The translations under genes and the position numbers were made by a program. DNA of 64,000 nt from Apostichopus japonicus (Eukaryota > Echinodermata > Holothuroidea > Aspidochirotida > Stichopodidae), in assembly GCF_037975245.1 (NCBI RefSeq), contig NC_092571.1, positions 13,123,917 through 13,187,916 on the forward strand, written 5' to 3'. The notes beneath the pieces are model-generated. The model was not told the origin of the DNA and made no database searches. It saw only the letters and a program-made list of their open reading frames with translations. Positions 42,897 through 54,623 of the stretch are shown here, one piece after another (within the stretch, counting starts at the first letter, position 1; every line of letters begins with the position of its first letter).

Positions 42897-44233
42897 GAGA
42901 GGGCAGTGGGGCAAAACTACGAAGACGACGATTCCGTAAGCTTCAAGCGCGCCCTTGACGACATATCGTCGTCTGAGTCGTCACTTGAAGCCGACCTTTT
43001 AAGAGAGGGTTCCCCCATTTCGTCGTACCAGCTCGTCCCAGTGGCACGTTTCGGCTCGCTGATCAGCGATTCACCGGAGTCGCTGTCAGACAGAGCCTCC
43101 GGAGAATCGATGACCACCGATTCTCCGTCAGACAAAGCCTCCGGATCTGGCGATACCGGCGGCGGACTGGGGACGGAACTGGACGAGTTGATGGGGGAAG
43201 CTGGTGGAGACTTTCTCGGTGCGGGCACGAGGTTGGGGTCTGCAACGACGGGGGAGGGTGAACCAGGTGCAGGGGAGGGTAAAATCCCACCAGATTCCCC
43301 CTCCTCTCGTGAAGTAGTAGGTGCGTCGGAACTTGACTTGCCCCCACTCTTAGTCCTAGAGACATAAGAGGAGGGACAAGCTCGAAAGACATGTCCCTCC
43401 TTCCCACATAGTGAGCACACAACCTCGTTTGGGCAAGCGGTGCTATCATGCCCAAGACGAAGGCAGCGCCCACATTTCTTGTTTGGGCAGCCCTTGGCTT
43501 CGTGCCCGGTCTCCCCACACCTGAAGCAGGTACGGGGCTGACCGGGATACCGCACGTGGGCTTTATGCCCTGCTATAAACAGGAAGGAGGGAATGTCCTG
43601 TTTCAGGTCGATCCGAACCTGTCGGTGCCCGTTCAACACCCCAGGGGCTTGTGCATAGGAGCACATTTTGGCAGCCTTGACAGCCCCGAACCGACCCAAA
43701 ACCGTTACGACAAGTTCCTGCCGCACCTCTAGTCCTACGTGGATGATAGTTACCCATACGGATCGCTCATATGGAGTAACTGTCATCCCCTCGACGTTAC
43801 TCAGCAACGTGACACCTTTCTGACGGGCCACGTCACTGGTAAAACGTAAATCGTACGTATTACGACCCTGGAGAGCTTGCAAAGCATCAACCTCTCCAGG
43901 CACAACAACACCCTTGCTCTTCAAAATACTAAAAACTTGCACCGGTGGAACAGCTTGTTCACCGGTGAACGACAACTTAACTATCCGAGAATCACGGCGC
44001 GATGCCATGATACCGAAGGTGGCTAGGCCACAGGGGAGTAACACAAAACAAACAAACGACAGGATAGTGAAACAACAAACGATAAACGAACTGAGGAAAA
44101 CACACGAACACAAGCTATCACACCCGCCTGGCGGGAAGTATAGCACAGCACAGCACAGTACAATAACAGCTGTAACAGATGAAGAGCGAAAACACGTCCG
44201 CACTCCACGAAAGCCAACTGCCAACTGCCAACT
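39530..44233 (-). mobile_element. Near-complete Tx1/L1-like non-LTR retrotransposon
   Basis: 4704 bp on the minus strand, flanked by the 9-bp duplication GGAACATGA (39521-39529 and 44234-44242). The 5' end shows GTTGGCA repeated in tandem three times, a leader of about 225 bp with hairpin CCCGC-CAG-GCGGG, ORF1 with three CCHC knuckles, a 20-nt gap, then ORF2 with endonuclease, reverse transcriptase and a C-terminal zinc finger. It lacks the last ~160 bp seen in other copies (ending CACGTAAAAAGC), so its 3' end is truncated at CGCTGCGTGC. Clade assignment follows the ORF1 knuckles plus the zf-RVT-type tail. Confidence 0.9.
42917..44008 (-). CDS. LINE ORF1, Gag-like protein with three CCHC zinc knuckles
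   Basis: Start chosen at ATG 44008 (MASRRDSRIVKLSF), since upstream in-frame codons belong to the leader; 363 residues. The N-terminal half (about 1-155) looks like the RNA-binding-type fold preceding knuckles in Tx1-group ORF1 proteins, with ERSVWVTIIHVGLEV at 81-95. Knuckles are CFRCGETGHEAKGC (161-174), CGRCLRLGHDSTAC (179-192) and CSLCGKEGHVFRAC (198-211). The rest is rich in Ser, Pro and Asp and ends SSDDSDDD..., a probable disordered acidic tail. It would bind LINE RNA to form the retrotransposition particle. The frame is intact. ORF2's first ATG (42896) follows the stop by 20 nt, which suggests reinitiation. Confidence 0.88.
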   Translation of the reverse strand: MASRRDSRIVKLSFTGEQAVPPVQVFSILKSKGVVVPGEVDALQALQGRNTYDLRFTSDVARQKGVTLLSNVEGMTVTPYERSVWVTIIHVGLEVRQELVVTVLGRFGAVKAAKMCSYAQAPGVLNGHRQVRIDLKQDIPSFLFIAGHKAHVRYPGQPRTCFRCGETGHEAKGCPNKKCGRCLRLGHDSTACPNEVVCSLCGKEGHVFRACPSSYVSRTKSGGKSSSDAPTTSREEGESGGILPSPAPGSPSPVVADPNLVPAPRKSPPASPINSSSSVPSPPPVSPDPEALSDGESVVIDSPEALSDSDSGESLISEPKRATGTSWYDEMGEPSLKRSASSDDSDDDMSSRARLKLTESSSS

Positions 44234-44242
44234 GGAACATGA

Positions 44243-47089
44243 TATGACGTATGCAAAACGATGGTAATGAGAGTGAAGCACCACTAGTATACTTCGCTCG
44301 TAAAAGCCAAATACTTTCCACTTATTTACCATAATGGCATCATTCAATCTGCTTTTGAAGTACGCACTCGAAAAGTGTTAGCAATTTCAGTATTTCAGTA
44401 ATGTCACCTTGCCATTTGCCATCAGAATTTAAGCCCTGTGAAACTAAAAGAATAAAAAACAGATCTAAAGCAATCTTTCAGAAACTGAAGGTATGCGCAG
44501 TCATTTATGAAGAATAATCAATATAGTAGTTAAGATAACTTCCTGTCGCTAAGTACTAAACTATTCAGTTTTTCGAACGATTTTATAATTCTTACATATG
44601 AAGCAGTTTTGCTTGTTCTCGGATACTTATGAGGTTATATCATGAACAACACTTTTACCTATATTACGGAATTTCCATTGTGCTGTTTAATCGTAATGAC
44701 TAAAATGTGAACCCTGTGCAATAATGTCATTTCCTTGTATGTAATCATGTGATGGGGTGGTGGGAGGTTGCTATTGATAACACAATATAAACGTTATTAC
44801 ATTCCTTTATGATATGATTAATAGTGTTATTGTTTTAGTAATATGTAAACGACTAAAAATATTCACAAAATGATCTTTGCACACGTAAAGGCTTGTTTCT
44901 AAATCAGCATACAAAAGTTTCATATACTTTCATATTGAAGTGAAAAGAGTAAGGAATAAGACACAAAGCACATTTGGAGTCGTAAAAACTTTCAATTGTT
45001 CATAAACCAATGGTTAGGCCTATTCACACCAAGGCACTGTATATTCCACAATACCTTTCCCGAATCTGTCAAATTAAAACGTTTTACGGATTCTTAACTG
45101 AAGCCTGCTATTCGTAGTATAAGTATATACAGAACAAAGATATTAACACCAAGATACAAGATATTTCCTTTAATGATGAATATTGTATTAATTGAGATAA
45201 TTCTGAATATTTTCAACTTTTGACGGGTGACATGTCTGGCATGTGAATTATTGTATGATGAGTCGTGTACAACATGGAAAGATACATTATATTTGGAATG
45301 CTTTTCGGCTTAGATTATGTGTAGTATCTGCTCCCTTTCGAGGGGAATGGTGATGCACACCAGACGATGATCACAGTCCAGATGTAAGGGGACTGGGGTT
45401 GAGAGCAGATCAGTCGTTCGGTGTTTGGTTTTTGTGCCCAGGTTCTTTCCTGGCGACTTTTTCTTAATGGGTATATTTACAATGTTTGCATGCAAATACA
45501 AAACAGAGGAAATGATTTTTTTCTCCATAGATTGTGAAAGTTGAGAATGCAACATTTTACACATTTTAATGCATGTATGTACATGTTTACTTTACACATG
45601 TGCTTGTTTGTTGAATCTAAATCTGTTGAACCGTTCGACACATCCACTTTACATATGTCACTTTACATATAAATTGAAATGTATTCCTTTTATTCTTGAA
45701 GATAAACACCAACAATTCAATGAAATAAAAAGAAATGCTCTCTTGGTTGGACAATTGGGTTTATTCAAGCAACATTTACATTGATTTGTCATGTCGAAAC
45801 GCTGACGTTATGCTACCGAAAAAACCCAATTTAAACAAGCAAAAAATTAATCGTCATGTTGGCGGCGACAATTTTTCCACGCCAACGCTGATCATCCCAC
45901 TCAGTACATGACCATACCACAAGCCTGTTCTGACACACGTCTCTATCATGTACCAACATGAATATTAAAAGAGTAATATAATCAGTGTCATAAACTGGAT
46001 TAATCAATAAGATACCCGAAGAAGGTCATACCCCAATTGATTCAAGCCGATAACACAGAATTAGCCATGCAGGTCATCGGCACATCAAGTTATAAATAAA
46101 TGTGTATGATAGGAAGTACACTTTCAGTGAACAAATGCATAGAGTAGACGAGATTGAAATATAAAATACAGTTATTACGATGTAAAATAATACAAGAACC
46201 GACAGTATTTTTATACACATATTGCAGAAAAAAGAACAATTTTATATTTATCACACAAACCATGCTTAAAACTAGTTTGTTGTTTGCTTTTATAAAGCGC
46301 GATACAAATATTGTTTGGTCACGCTGCGAAAACCGACAAAGGAACCCCAAAATATTGATTTGAATAACACAAACCAAATATGAACAAATATATCTCTTGG
46401 AAAGGAGTTGAGCCGATATGTCAACAAGTTGTACAGTTTATGATGTCGATGACGATGATAATAAATAATTAAAATTGCATCTGCTACGAATATGAAAACA
46501 GTCAGCAAACAAGTTAAACTGATATTATATAACCATCACTATCTAGTCTATACTGAAATATAAGCTGTTACAGGTTTTGAAAATGCATTAAGGCAAAGCG
46601 TGTATGGTGAATGGTGAAATTCAAGAATCAAACACGTTATATACTCAATACGAACGATGTCAGTTTTTTTTTCTCTTTGGTTCTATTCTGTTCTTAAAAT
46701 ACGGTGCTACGTGATCCTTTCATAGTTCTGCATATTTTAAAGCCTGCCTCTCGTTCGAAATTGAGGATCATTCACCGTTATCCGGCTGTCTGCTTGGAGA
46801 TGAAAGAACGCTCCGCCCCATCGGTGTATACAAACTTGATACCGGTATCTCATAGAAACTATTTTCTATTAACTTTTCGAATATCTATGAACCGAAAACA
46901 AAATACATACATATAAAATATAATATATATTGAATATATTCATATATATGGAAATATTTTCCGAATTAAAATTAGATAAGTAAGTAAACAACAGAAACCT
47001 GACAGAAAATTATAAACATTTTTTTTATAAACAAATTTGAAAATAAAGCAAAACAATTACGTGTGTTTAGCATGGGATTCGAACCATAC
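44243..47089. other. Gene-free stretch
   Basis: AT-rich with no supported exons. If the donor at 47134 of the pseudokinase gene is used, its last exons could lie here, but the open frames at 45310-45564 and 46090-46377 carry no recognisable motif. Near 47060-47085 (minus) GGTTCGAATCC stands alone as a B-box-like piece, perhaps a SINE remnant. Confidence 0.5.
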
Positions 47090-50000
47090 TCACTTCAGGA
47101 ATAAATTTAAATCAATACTTGACAAATTTCTTACCGATTTGAATGAAGATCTCAAATGATGAATAGACGGCCGCAGAGAGCAATTTTGATTCCAGCAGTC
47201 AAATAATGAAACATTTCTGTCGAATATGACCAGGAAATGAGTAAGTATGCAACCTGCGGGATCCAAAACGTCACGACCAAACGGCACTACCCAACCATCC
47301 CATTCTAACAAACAAAACTTAAGTCAAGCGAGCCAAAAAAAGTAAATACGCCCACCGACCTGCAGAGACAAACCCCCAACCAACCACACAAACATTCAAA
47401 AAACCACAAAAGAACGACCAGCACGCAGCGAAACGAAGCACCTCTCCCCAGCACACCAGCGTCCAAAAAAGGTAGCCCCAGATAAACGTATATACGTGAT
47501 GTGTTATGCCGTTATCGGATAAGTCTACCTAATTTCTTTTTAATTAAACAGAAATCGTCAGGGTAAGCAAATTAGACTTTACGTACCCCTTAATTATCAC
47601 CCATATGAGCCCCCACCTCACATAATTTCTTACAGAATTGCCTGCGTGTGTACTGTAAACGAATTTATAACCGCTCATTTCCATTGGTTAAATCATATGC
47701 TATACCTCCATGGCTATATTTACCTTAGTTGTAGGTTTCTAGGAGGCCACATTAATTTGGATGTATCGACATCTATTCCAGGCTTTACTTCCTCGTCAAT
47801 GGGAAACGGAGAGGTTCCTTAATATAAAAGACAAACCTCGTTCTTCTTCATCATTATTATTGCATTATACAGAAATACGGTGAATTGTGACTTGATTTTT
47901 AATATTAATGTATTAGTAAATGAGTAAGTGTTAAACAAAAGTGTACCCTTTTCGTTCGTTTGGATATATTTCTCCCCTTTTCCCTAACTCATTATCTCCT
48001 CATCCCCCCTCCCCTTCCCCCGTCTCTATCCACGTAGTTGTTGCTCTGGTTATGAAAACAACAAAACGGAAGTGACCGGCTTCGTTACGTATTTGAAGCT
48101 TTTTCACGATGTTCCGTTCATAATTTATTACCATAGAGTAGAATTAATGGAAAGAGACAACGTTGACTTCGGGGATGGTTGGGGCGGGGGTTGGTGGGTG
48201 GGTGGGGTTCGAGGTGATGAGTTAATGTCGCACTCATCTTCACAATTAGTGACCTCACAATTATGTTACCCACAACAACACACACTGTCGCAGTCCATCG
48301 GATCCATAAACGATACTAAAACTTTCTGAATGCAAACATACCGTGACAGCTGAAACTTTGGTCATAGTTTGAAAAGATTGTATAAATTGTCATGTAAACT
48401 TGAGAATATTTATTTGTGTATAATCACCATCTGACAAGATCTCCCATATTACTACAGCCGTTGACCATACGTCACTTTCATTTGTGTACTCATTCCGGAA
48501 TAATGATTCTGGAGGGAAGCGGTTTAAGGTGAAAAACCCCATCTATCGAAAAGGAAACAATTTTACTCAGGCTATAGAACATCTCTACTGATGATTGTTC
48601 TCCATATCTCCTAAAAGGAGAAACTCTAAGAGAATTTAAGATATTACGTACATGATATCACAGTTAGCAAAATAAGATACCAATGACACCTGAGACTATT
48701 TTAAGTGGAGTGCGGTCAACTGTGGTATAGCAGTGTAGTTCATTATATCTTGAATAGTCAAATTAGCTATTCAGAATTATATTCTCATCTTATAAATGTT
48801 TACTTGGTGAATTTTGTTTTTGAAATACAAATGCAATTAAAACCTCTTCAGTTTATGTTTAGCCTGTGTGAGGCAGAAACTCACTGTGGTAAATTGCAAT
48901 TTTATTTCCATCTACATTCGATATAGCTAGTTTGTTAGACACTTATTGAACAAACGAGTAAACTGTTACTAAAATTATTAAAGTAGACATATTTTCTTTT
49001 TAAATATTTTTGTGTATATTTATAATCTATACCTGTGCTTTCTTGAGAGATACGATCTTTGGTGCGTCCTCAGCTAGACAAAAATCGTATAATTTACATA
49101 TACCGTCTTTGGTGTATAAAACCTTCTTTGTTGATAAACCCGGATGTAAAAACTGTAAGTAATAAGAAAAAAACCGGGTTATTTTCCAACGATCACCGGC
49201 TTCATGTTTGCTAACTAACATATATTTGAAGTATGCACTGAACATTTGAAAAAAAAGAAGCTTCTTAGAAATTAACATGAATGAGTGGGCCTTACACAAA
49301 ACAAAGTAACGACAGTTGGTGTGCGTCTGGATGAGAATGTCACATATTTACTGGAAGGGGGAGGGAGGGGTAATAGATTGGGATTGAGGGGAGAGCGAAG
49401 TAAAGTGAGAGAGCGGAAGGTGGAGGGTAGGATTTACAAAACAAACCTATTTCAATGTAACTGACTTACCCCATATGATTTGATAACTTCCATTCCTTCT
49501 AAAATGCCAGATATATGCTTCATTACATCAGGTACTAACATTGGGCTCTGCGTGCCCATTGAATTGGGGTCAAAGGTCAGTCGGCTGGCCAAAGTATCAC
49601 TATCAACATGTCCAGTAATGAGGTAATATGTAACTGCAAATAAACCATAAATGTATAAGTAACCCTGAATGTACCATGAAGAGTGTGCATTTTACGTGAC
49701 CCGCCATCCGGGATCCAAAACGTCACGGCCAAACGGCACTACCCAACCATCCCATTATGAAAAACGAAACTCAAGTCCAGCGAGCCAAAAAAAGTAAATA
49801 CGCCCATCGACCTGCAGACACAAACCCCCAACCACCAAGAGAGTGTTGCTAATGGTCCAGGCGTAAGAAGTATAGGAACAGTTGACTTAAAAATAATTAT
49901 GAAGATTCTTATAAGAGAAATATTTGGACGCGACATGACTTCGAAAAGTGCCCTTGGGGGTAAGACTAAGAACGCACATGCGCAAATTCACTTCGAAATT

Positions 50001-53000
50001 CACTACATGCACTTTAAGAATCTGTCATATACCGGTATGATGCAACGAGGTTTACTTTTTATTATACATATAGTTTATCGATACACATAATTCATGAGAT
50101 GCCGCGAGAAAGGATTGTAACATGTGAGGGTAATGTCATGATCCTGTTTACGAGTGTTAGAAAAATAGAAACTAGATTAATTTCATTTCTTTATCAATAT
50201 ACCAACACAAAGTAAATATGTTTGGTTAAAATATACTTACTTTTCTTTACTCCAATTCCTTCAATGTTTATCAGGTGATCACTTTTGGGCAGATCAAGTG
50301 TTCGCTTAACAAATTCATGCCAGTGGATAATTTCCTTCTTTATAAGTTCCTCTGACGTCATAGAAAACAATGAAAATATTACAGAGTTCAGTCTCTTAAT
50401 ATCTAGACCAATATTCCTATGTCATAAATATTTCAAAAATTTGCATTGACAACTTTTCATAATTCGTTTTATCTTTCTAAAAAAAACGTTTAAGTTGAAT
50501 TAAAATGCCTCAGTGCATGCCCCCTCCCCCGCCCTAGTGCACACGTTTCGAACACAAACATAACCAACCAACACACATCTCCTAATTCACCTTATACCTT
50601 TCACCTCTTCACCATCTCCTTCACTTTTGTCCTTATTTCTACTCTCCATTCCCCTCTGCTCACAGACATCCTCTTCTGATGAAGACATATAAAGTTAAAT
50701 CAATATCACAACATTAATCTACCAATTCTTATTTACCGAATAATACAACCCATCGTGTCATTTGTATACACACCACTAACAATACTATTTGTAATCTTTT
50801 ACCTGGAATAGTCGTTAGAACAGCCACTTTATTGGCGTCAATTGTCCCCATCCATCTATTATATATTGTTCCCATCTTTATACTTGATAGCAGACAGAAA
50901 TCGTTCTCGCTGAAAATTCTGGATTTTTCTGCAGTATCTGTCGTCGTTGCTGAGTAATAATCTACTGATTGAAGAGGTGGAGGGTGGAAGGGAGAGATGA
51001 ATGAATGAGAGGACAAATCCCGTCATACTGATAAAGACACAGTTTAAGGATGTAATATATAGCTATATTTGACTGTTTGACAGAGATAAGTGATACGGTT
51101 TGCAGCTTCTTTTCATATTCAATCTACTATCGGAAAAGACATATCTGGATTAATAATAACCTGCAATACAATTGGTCATGACAAATAGTATAAAATATTG
51201 TGCTTATTACGTGGCCGCTCTGCGGGATCCAAAACGTCACGGCCAAACGGCACTACCCAACCATCCCATTCTGACAAACAAAACACAAGTCAAGCGAGCC
51301 AAAAAAGTAAATACGCACACCGAACTGCAGCGACAAAATATTGTTAATATAACTTACTACTTTCACTACATCCAGTCGAGTCATCACTAGGGATGCTTGG
51401 AAGATCGGATCTTAATCGAGAGACAGAGAGTATATTTAGAAAGATGTTCATTTCATTACAAGTTAACGTTTAACGGCTGATATTAAAAAAAGCACATTGT
51501 CCTTACCACTTTAAATTTATTCATTAATATACATAACGATGCAACATGGACTTTCCAGCTATATGCAATGAATATAACACCAGGTATTAGATTTGTTTTT
51601 CATCAAGTCCCAATTTACTCTATCTAATACGATTCCATGTTTCAAAGCACAGTCAGCCCGTAGCTTAATGAAATTCTAACAGTATACTATACGTATCTAT
51701 TAAGACCAATTGCTCAATAAAAATAACCGTACATATGTTCATTGTATACCTGTTGTGGATATAAATAATTAACGTTTGGAATCAAATGTAACTACATTTT
51801 TTTCTTCGGAATATTTTAAACATAATGAATCTATTTCTACAATATGTCTTATATCCTATTTTTTAAGAGAGGCTGCCCCGTCTCTTATTACGAAAACATA
51901 AAAAACCAACGAAATACAACGAAAACATAAATTCTTACCTTTGTTTTCTTTTGAAACTTCCTTGCAAGCTATTCTGCAAAACTAAGGAAGAAAATGTTAT
52001 AAATATCATTTCCATGTATTATAATTGTAAGGAATTGCTAGCCTATAATAGTGTATGGAATGTTGTGATATGACATACGTGATTGGTCGGTTAATGACAG
52101 GTTGTTCAATTGAATCTGCGTTGGTCCAGAGAGATTGGAATCTGTATTTCTAGTAAAAAAAAGGAAGAAAGGGAATTGCAGGTTATTGCAGGCTAACATT
52201 GTAAATTGCTGTATAATGTTATTAATGTTCTCTTTTGTTTTGCTGCAATAATCTTTAAGAACAAGTAAAGACACAAGAAATAACTTACATTGATACGTTA
52301 GCAGACATTGTAGCTACAAAAAAGTGGAAATAAGGAGAAAATTGTAAAAATAAGAACAAAAGAGTGTAATATTTGTGTCACAATTTCTTAAATAAATTAA
52401 TGAACACTCTTACAATGTGTCTTTCAGCTGGCGTTGTACACTTTTTGTCAAATTTCTCATTAATTAAAAACTGTATTTCATTAACTGCACTATCCTCTAT
52501 ATTACATTGAGAATTTTGTAAACAAAAGTATTCATTAAAAATTGTTACTTTAAATATTATAAAACACACTCACGTTTGAAGATTACCTTGTACCCATAAA
52601 AGGAGAGGATACACAATACAGCTACAATGGGACTCACCCACGGAAGAAAATGGGCAACTCCTATTTGAAAATAACAAAATGTATGAACCATTACAAAATA
52701 TAAATAGAGTTTTGTAACTGACCTTGAGTAAAATTTTAAAGGTATTTTTATTATGACGTAGGTAATCGCGCACCTGTTCTTTTAAGTAGTAGCTACCCGC
52801 GTGCGTATAGAACACCATGTTAATATTTATTTAATAATTACAGATATCTTCAACTGAATTCGAGATATCAAGAATTGTGCCATCTAAGCGGCAATTGCAT
52901 GGCTCTAGTTCAGTAAGTCTGTGATAAGCAGCATCGTGCATTAGTTCTACTATCAAAAATGAATTGCTTTTTACGTGACCCGACCTGTGGGATCCAAAAC

Positions 53001-53809
53001 GTCACGGCCAAACGGCACTACCCAACTGTCCCATTCTAACAAACAAAACTGCAAAAGGACGACCAGCACGCAGCGAAACGAAACACCCCTCCCCAGCACA
53101 CCAACGTCCAAAAAGGGCAGCCCCAGATAAACGGCGAAAATCGCCTTCAACCTGAAGGCGAATGTCACATTTCACTGCCTCCAGGACTGCCTGCCAACTG
53201 CCAAATTTTCCCCTAAAAACTATATCGCATCTATTCCTCCAAATCAGTTTTTTTTCTTCAAAATAGCACAAACACAAATAATACGATGCAACACAGCAAC
53301 AGAACAAACTGGAGGATCTATCCCAATATTAAACAAAGCCCTGTCCTACCGACCATGAACGGTCTCCCGTTACAAAAGCTGAAACAAAGGAACAATGCCA
53401 GAAAACATGAGCAATACTCTCTAATCTGTCAGAACCGGTCCTAGGGCACAGTTCATCACCCAATCGCCATTGATACCTTTTCAGATAGGTCACCAAGGCA
53501 CCGTGTACAATTCTCCATGCAAGATCACGGAGCCTGCAACCATTCAGCCTTGAAAGCACCGAACGCCATACTTCGGCAGAATGACGTCCCTGTACAAAAA
53601 TTGCATTCCAGTGGTATTCCAGGAATGTAATGACAACAACAAAACATGCAGAAATGATAGTGCCTTTTATAATTAAATTGTCTACGTTTCTTTTTCTGTA
53701 TATTACTTCATTGAGAGAGATAACGTGTATGTTCTTCATTCGATTCAAACATATTTAGCCATACCTGAAGACGAGGAACGCACTACACTGAGTGTTCTTG
53801 TTGATTCTT
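47090..53809 (-). CDS. Receptor-like transmembrane tyrosine pseudokinase, 3' part
   Basis: Exons on the minus strand: 53809-53765 (Ser/Thr-rich stalk), 52660-52587 (transmembrane), 51973-51939, 51410-51358, 50949-50803 (N-lobe), 50675-50598 (optional), 50351-50241 (helix C), 49633-49470 (hinge), 49152-49033, 48542-48428, 47817-47724, 47216-47090. Phases match at every junction. Order: stalk [15 protein letters not shown], helix [20 protein letters not shown], basic stop FKRKQR, juxtamembrane, kinase fold ending SPFPIDEEV and [12 protein letters not shown]. Catalytic motifs are lost: VAVLTTI lacks the beta-3 lysine, HPGLSTKKV replaces HRD, YDFCL replaces DFG, and the glycine loop is degenerate; PPES (APE) remains. 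It is therefore a predicted signalling scaffold rather than an enzyme. The extracellular part lies upstream. The last exon may instead splice at 47134. Confidence 0.8.
47253..47488 (-). mobile_element. LINE 3'-leader fragment
   Basis: About 235 bp matching the 3' end of the Tx1/L1-like LINE on the minus strand, lacking the last bases after the terminal hairpin. It lies in the intron between the last two pseudokinase exons. Confidence 0.85.
49687..49836 (-). mobile_element. LINE 3'-end fragment
   Basis: Short 3' terminal piece ending CACGTAAAATGC on the minus strand, in the intron next to the hinge exon. Duplicated at 54874-55023. Confidence 0.8.
50598..50675 (-). CDS. Symmetric cassette exon between kinase N-lobe and helix C
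   Basis: 78 nt, AG acceptor after CTTCATCAG and donor GTATAAGG, phase 1 on both sides, so inclusion or skipping keeps the frame. It adds 26 charged residues ([20 protein letters not shown] part) just after the beta-3 strand, where kinases normally have a short loop. Without it the neighbours join as TTIPEELIKKE. Alternative splicing is inference. An identical copy lies at 55785-55862. Confidence 0.6.
51202..51337 (-). mobile_element. LINE 3'-end fragment
   Basis: About 136 bp of the LINE 3' leader ending CACGTAATAAGC, immediately 3' (in gene sense) of the juxtamembrane exon 51358-51410, whose donor is only 20 bp away. Duplicated at 56389-56524. Confidence 0.8.
52966..53608 (-). mobile_element. 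LINE 3' fragment with zinc-finger region
   Basis: Starts (minus) within the codons for NAIFVQGRH, includes [17 protein letters not shown] and a zinc-finger region with a small deletion, and ends CACGTAAAAAGC at 52966. It lies in the intron between stalk and transmembrane exons. Duplicated at 58153-58795. No target duplication found. Confidence 0.85.
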
Positions 53810-53856
53810 CTGAAAGATACACAAAGTAACAACAGAAATGAAAAGAATGAATGAAT

Positions 53857-54623
53857 GAAGAAGATGTCCCTCTATGGGCTTATGAGTGGGGTGGTGAGCT
53901 GCATGCTTCGTTTGGTTCGTCTTCATCCTGTGGCACTGTCATCCTTCTGTCAGCTCGTCAGGCGGGTTGTGCCACTAGGGTGGAGACGGATCACGAGGGC
54001 CGATTGGTTTGCATTCTATTCAAGTATCCACAGGGTAACATCGCCATTTGCAATGTGTATGCTCCCAATCGGCCTTCTGCTAGACGAGATTTTTTTAACA
54101 CGCTGCCTTCCTTTGTTCCTGGTAGTGCGCCGTGTGTCATGGTCGGAGACTTTAACTGTGTCCCAGACTCGGGTCTTGACAGACTCGGAACTTCTGTGTC
54201 TGCAAGTCCCGACGCTGGGATCACAGAATTGGACAGATTCACTTCGGCACACCTTTTAGCCGATGTCTGGAGGCATATGCACCCGTGTAGTACGGTGTAT
54301 ACGTGGGTGAGGCCTAACGGAGAAGATGCCTCCAGGATAGATCGAGTGTATGCGCCCGTAAGTTTTACATTTTCGGGTTGCGAGACGCTCAGCTGTCCGC
54401 TCTCTGACCATGACACTGTAGTAGCACGTTTTGTTTTGCCTTCCATTTTCCCCATCGGGCGGGGCCTATGGAAGCTTAACTGTCGGATTCTTGGCGAGGC
54501 AGAGTTCCGCCAGGGTTTCGAGACCAGGTACAAAGGATGGCAAACATTGAAGCCGGCCTTTGCTTCTACATCCCAATGGTGGGATGAGGTCAAGTTGCGC
54601 ATCAAACGCTACGCAATTCAGTA
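53857..54623 (+). mobile_element. Truncated first part of the plus-strand LINE (duplication product)
   Basis: Identical to 59044-59810; cut at the duplication junction in the endonuclease-linker region of ORF2. The frame beginning at 53851 stops at 54649-54651 after a few codons of flanking DNA, giving 266 codons of endonuclease part without reverse transcriptase. Confidence 0.92.

Larger units (their letters stand above)
49437..54623. repeat. 5187-bp tandem duplication, unit 1
   Basis: This unit and 54624-59810 match at a constant offset of 5187 with no difference noticed in any stretch compared. It spans pseudokinase exons from the hinge exon (49470) to the stalk exon (53809), LINE fragments, and the first 767 bp of the plus-strand LINE, where it stops at CAATTCAGTA. 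The bases TA are shared between the left start flank (49435-49436) and the end (54622-54623), a 2-bp microhomology. Confidence 0.97.

Noticed and set aside
42888-43367. 159-codon plus-strand frame rich in Ser/Asp/Gly
   Set aside because: Antisense shadow of the Ser/Pro/Asp-rich ORF1 tail.
44009-44347. N-terminal extension of LINE ORF1 upstream of MASRRD
   Set aside because: It reads through the leader hairpin, the 5' end of the element and flanking DNA; the second methionine is the true start.
45310-45564. Open frame on the minus strand that could continue the pseudokinase gene
   Set aside because: No recognisable domain, and no acceptor in phase with the donor at 47134 could be supported.
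47055-47085. tRNA-like B box GGTTCGAATCC on the minus strand
   Set aside because: No A box or cloverleaf at the right distance; at most a SINE remnant.
52079-52313. Two possible extra pseudokinase exons (52289-52313 and 52079-52149) with plausible splice sites
   Set aside because: Joining them to the next exon (51973-51939) produces a stop, whereas the transmembrane exon joins that exon directly in phase. They could be alternative or decayed exons.
53991-54605. 204-codon antisense open frame within the LINE (also 59178-59792)
   Set aside because: Shadow of the endonuclease frame; its codon pattern mirrors ORF2 and it has no own motif.
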